Below are positions 59,893 to 64,000 of a stretch of 64,000 bases of DNA, one piece after another. Numbering within the stretch: position 1 is the stretch's first letter; the number at the start of each line of letters is the position of its first letter. The notes under the pieces are model-generated. The model saw nothing but the letters and a program-made list of their open reading frames with translations. It had not been told where the DNA came from and did no database searches. Source of the DNA: Scortum barcoo (lineage: Eukaryota > Chordata > Actinopteri > Centrarchiformes > Terapontidae); NCBI GenBank assembly GCA_023238725.1, contig CM041546.1, forward strand, positions 19,786,085-19,850,084. Reading direction: 5' to 3'. The position numbers and the translations under genes were made by a program.

Positions 59893-60252
59893 TCAGTGTT
59901 GTGTTTGACCTACTCCCCCTTCTTCTGCTATGCCTGTAGTTGCTGTTGCCGTGGCTCCAGTTGCCCGTGAGGTTGTCATGGGGGAGGATGTTTGGTTGCC
60001 ACGGAGCTCTCCATTCTGACTAGGATGCTGATGAGGAGTGGGTAGAGAGGGAGGGTCTACAGTTTGGGGGAGGACTCCATTGTGGGGCGAGCTGTCAGAG
60101 GAAATACCCGAGGAAGAGACTCTGAGGCCTTGATCGTTGGTTACCGCTCCTCCTTCTCCTCCTCCTTGTCCTCCTCCGCCTCCACCACCTCCCCCTCCAC
60201 CTTCAGTTTTCACACCGGGGTCTGCAGAACCCAGGGAGGAAAGCTGGTCCTC
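59893..60252 (-). CDS. Terminal coding exon of an unidentified gene, glycine-run protein
   Basis: A minus-strand acceptor (ctcgctag) precedes 60,252. The exon is then open in phase 0 for 119 codons to the stop at 59,893-59,895. It starts EDQLSSLGSADPGVKTE, continues with a run of eleven glycines and GQGGGEGG, and then a Ser/Pro/Thr-rich tail (SSSGISSDSSPHNGVLPQ, PSLPTPHQHPSQNGELRG, then Ala/Thr repeats) ending GVGQTQH. This composition suits the disordered C-terminus of a nuclear regulator, but I do not recognise the family. The splice site, the organised codon use and the non-random composition support a real exon. Upstream exons must lie beyond 60,300 and were not found. Confidence 0.5.
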   Translation of the reverse strand, partial: EDQLSSLGSADPGVKTEGGGGGGGGGGGQGGGEGGAVTNDQGLRVSSSGISSDSSPHNGVLPQTVDPPSLPTPHQHPSQNGELRGNQTSSPMTTSRATGATATATTGIAEEGGVGQTQH

Positions 60253-63200
60253 CTAGCGAGATAGAGAGAGAGGGGAGGGGAAAGAGGAGTGGGAGCGGGG
60301 AGAGATGGTCGTAGGAGAGAGGCCATTCAATGAGCGATGGGAGGAATGTGAGGAGTTGTAAAGGAGATGTCCAATCAAGACAGATAATGTGACATGTAGA
60401 GGGAAAAAAAATCACATGTTGTGGAGGTGTGAGAGTGTGGGAGGAAGTAAGGAAAGTGAGATACAGATGGGAAGAGGACGAGGAGGAAAATCACCAGAGA
60501 AGGACGTAATCGAATTGTGTGGAAGTGGCAAACATCAACATCGACAGATACAGCGAACCAGTTGGAATGAGCACATGTAAAAGCAATGGCGGAAGCAAAG
60601 TAAGGAGGAATTTTGAAAAAAACAAAAAAACAAAAGACAAGTGATAAGGGATCGGAAGAACCACACGGAAAGACAGAGAGAGACAGAGAGAGGAGAGAGA
60701 GGGCCAAATGAGTTACTGAAGTTGATGCATGACGTACACCAATAGAAATGGCGGCACAGGAAAAGGGACACGGGGAAAGAGGAGATGAAGGGGAATTAAA
60801 ACTCTTGAGGTCAAAGGGTCCTGATCCTTTCGGGATGAGTAGCAAGGGGTGTTTGTCAGGTGACAGGTGTCAGGAAAAGTCAGGAAGTAAAGTGAGTCAT
60901 TCTTTGCCAATGAGCACAAATCAGTTTTCAGTAAGTCTCTACGTAAATCTGTGAGCTTGCGTAGCTGTAAGTATTTTAAATTGAAGACTACAGAGGAACT
61001 CTACAATCATGGTGTCCAAAAATATCTTAACAGCACATACTGTAGCATCAGCCTATTGCTAAAAACATGCAAAGAAACGTCAAGCCACAGAGAGCTCAGA
61101 GCCAAATTTAAAGAGCAAGATAAAAGTGCATCCTATAGCCTGGCAGGAAATCCAAACGTCTGTCAAATTCACCAACCAAAATGTTCAACCCAAACCCATT
61201 GATCTCGTAGCAGTGACTTTGCTGCATGGGTGTTCGCCCTGGGTTGGAGCTTTTGATTAGCGATTAAGTCAAAGTTTGGTTTTGCCATCTTGTCTTACTT
61301 ACATTGGCGCAGAATAACAGCAATGCAATACTAGTTTCATTATTAGCGTATATCAAGGTCTGTTTGCAAGCCTTCACTCCCAGTCTTGTTCACTGACGTC
61401 TGTGCAGGAGCAGTGGGGAGAGAAAACAATCGGGTTATTGTGCCAATAGACAACTACGAGGACTCTATTCGTAATGGTGCTTAATGTTTCCAAGAGCTAC
61501 TGCAAGGTGATTTGAATATAGAAGCATTTTGAAAGCTGGAAATCACAGTTTTACCACCAGACCTGAGTAGAACCTCTTGAAATAATTGCACTTGATTTAT
61601 CTTGCCTGGCACATTGGCTGTGTGGTGTCTAGACATAATTACAGAGACTCTGAGTCACTGAAAAATGTACAGTGAGTGCAGAGCCGTCGAAAAGAGCTTG
61701 GAAATATGTGCAATAATTGAACTTAGTTTTTGTTTCTTATCAAACACCGGAAAGTGTGTATGACATTAAATACCACTGTTGATGCTTACATACAGGAAGT
61801 ATGAGATACCACATGGATGGAATGACGTGCTGTAGAGGGGAAAGACAGGAAGTAGGAGGGATAGTTTGGTCTGCATCCAGTAGAGAAAATGAATCAAAAG
61901 GATCAAAAGAAAACTATCACTGGATAAGCTGTATCTGATGGGTGTGTCCATTGTGAGTGGAAGGTGTTCCCATTTCACTTAAAAGAAAACAAGTGAAAAG
62001 AAGAACAAAAAAAGAAAAAAAAAATTACCCCCAAAATTTGATGTGAATTAGCAGGCCTTTTCTCTTCTCAATCAGAACCAAAATGAATGAAAACATTTTC
62101 AGCTGCTAACTGGTGCTATGAACAGCTACAGGATCTAGTAATGGTTACAGACAGTTTACAGGATGCCAGTAACATGACTCCACTGACACTTCGTTACTGT
62201 CAAACACAACCAACAGTGTCGTTTAATATCCATGTGTAGACCAATACACATGCCTATTAAACCCAGAAATCGAGCAGCCGAACAAGGACATGGCAAAATG
62301 TTTACTGACATCCTTTTTAACTTACCAAACTTGCTTCACTCTCTGTGGGCTGTAGTGTCTGATTACTTGGTGCATTCAATTACAGCTCGGTGTGAGAGTG
62401 TTTTTTTTTTTAATGCTAATGAAAATTGTTGTACTGGAGACAGAAACACAAAACACTTGAAATGTAAGGTGTATAGGAATGATGCTGATAGAGTATCATA
62501 CACACAGGTTCTTACCCATCTCCTCCAATCTCCAATGAATTTAAATCGTGGATGTCTAGAGCAAACTGTCAAAATCTTTCTCACCTCCACATTTGAAATA
62601 AAATAAAAAAAAAAAACCTGCCGTAAGTGTTGGTTTGATCAATTTATATATAGCAGTTGTTCATTCAAAAGAACCCCAGTATGGCTTGAGATGACTAGCT
62701 TGCCAGGTGGAGAGCTCTAAAACGGACGCAAAACAAATAAAATAACAAACTTGGTACGCATGTCACACATCATCAGACGCACCGTAACAACTGGCCTGCG
62801 CCACCATTCAACCAAATAATGTGCCCAGGTGCCAAACACAAACACAGACACATAAATATCAGAGACAGACGTTCACTGAAAGACACGGAAAAAAAACACA
62901 CAAGAAACATGTGCACATTAATCAGTGTTCTTCAGGGAAGGATTGGGTCAGATACGGAGATTTCCCATAATTCCCGTTGTTTGTCTGAGGGCGTGCTGGG
63001 AGGGATGAGAAACTGAATGGAAATAATGAGAGTTCATGTGTGTAATCAAACACAGCGGTTAAAAAATATGTTGTGTGAGAGGGAAAACAGAAAATCTACG
63101 CTGAAGGAGAATACGCACAATATTCCAGAGATGCTCGGCCAGATTTATCACCAAGAATGAGGATCTCTTGTTTGGGCCTGTTTTTTAACCAGGTATTTAA

Positions 63201-64000
63201 CCAGTAAACAGACCCAACATGAGATGTTTCTTGTTCACAAATCTGGACAAAGTCTATGGAGCCATGAAACAGGTGATTGTGTGTATTCTATCCTAATTTG
63301 GATGTTTTTGCAGAGCTGCTTGGCAGAAAATAACAATTTTGTATTCAAAATTGAACCAAAAGGATTCTGTATCCTAATGTAATCAAAATAATACTGTATA
63401 TTCTATCTACTAATACTACTACTTCAATGGTTGTGTAGTTGACTATTGTTTATTAAGATTTATGGTTCTACAGTTAATATTTATCAAGGGTAAGTGAAAA
63501 AAATGAAATGAGAGTTAAATGTGATGAAAATCTGAGTCAAATATTTGCAAATGCCAACATCTGAAGGTAGCGGAGCTTAAGAATCAATGGTGTTCATTGA
63601 TTTTGTTGTATTTCTCTGCATTTCAGTGATTTTACCCAATGCAAAGAGTTACAGGAAGGTCTCCGTATATGACATGGAAATTATTTGCGAATAATAATGT
63701 TGGCATATAAGTCAGTGGGTTGCAAGTTATGAACTGAACTGTGTGTGGGAACAAGAAATGGCATTTTCATTTGTAGAGATTTGTAGAGGGCTGCAACAGT
63801 CAAACACAAAACATTTAATGTTTCATATTTTGAAAAGACATTACAAAGCTCTAACCTACTGTAGTACTACTGTGCATTTCTGCCAAGGCATGTAATATGC
63901 TCACTGGTGAACAAAAGGTGAAAAAAGAAACCTGATTCAATTCAAATAATCCAAATAAAATAAACGGCCTTTCCAAGGTCTGTCACAGAATATTTCCAGA
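60253..64000. other. Region without a recognised exon
   Basis: Presumed intron of the gene whose last exon is at 59,893-60,252. It contains purine-rich stretches (60,260-60,360 and 60,660-60,710). No paired splice sites with a convincing coding frame were found. Confidence 0.4.

Noticed and set aside
60375..60845. A 156-codon minus-strand frame rich in Ser, Leu, Phe and Pro just upstream of the terminal exon
   Set aside because: It is the antisense of a purine-rich stretch. Its apparent membrane-like composition follows from that bias, and no splice sites define it.
62363..62590. A minus-strand frame with a run of plausible residues near 62.5 kb
   Set aside because: No acceptor and donor pair fits it, and no similarity was recognised.

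Overview
This is eukaryotic nuclear DNA from a teleost fish. Two multi-exon, GT-AG-spliced vertebrate genes lie on the minus strand. Around them is fish-type repeat content: a Rex3 (RTE-clade) retrotransposon ending in GATG repeats, a Tc1-like element, a piggyBac deletion derivative, hAT-like MITEs and many CA/TG, GATA and TTATC microsatellites. No rRNA, tRNA, CRISPR or prokaryotic-style gene was seen. The exon models below were built by hand from reading frame, splice sites and similarity to the vertebrate proteins as remembered.

Layout. (1) 1-6,090 holds no coding exon; the part next to paqr6 is probably its 3' UTR. (2) 6,091-15,820 (-) holds seven coding exons of paqr6 (membrane progestin receptor delta). 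A 5' UTR segment lies at 15,821-16,041, and a likely first exon and CpG-rich promoter lie at about 23.7-24.0 kb. Intron 3 carries a decayed Tc1-like transposon. (3) 24.1-25.8 kb holds a piggyBac element whose catalytic core is deleted, ending less than 100 bp from the CpG-rich block, followed by a LINE 3' tail. (4) 28.9-51.95 kb (-) holds smg5, the nonsense-mediated-decay factor, with 22 coding exons totalling 1,124 codons plus stop. Its introns hold a nearly full-length but broken Rex3 nested inside a hAT-like MITE, a short Tc1/mariner-type derivative, and several MITE copies in opposite orientations. Its CpG-rich promoter is at about 51.9-52.3 kb. (5) 52.4-54.5 kb is intergenic. (6) 54.6-60.25 kb (-) holds the final coding exon of an unidentified gene with a glycine run, followed by what looks like a 5 kb 3' UTR; its upstream exons were not found before the window ends.

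The paqr6-smg5 adjacency matches the human 1q22 order, which supports paqr6 over its close paralogue paqr5. I see no functional link between the two genes. The most interesting point is paqr6: the conserved exon 1-exon 2 junction is broken by one extra base, yet a second donor and a second acceptor nearby together restore the frame.
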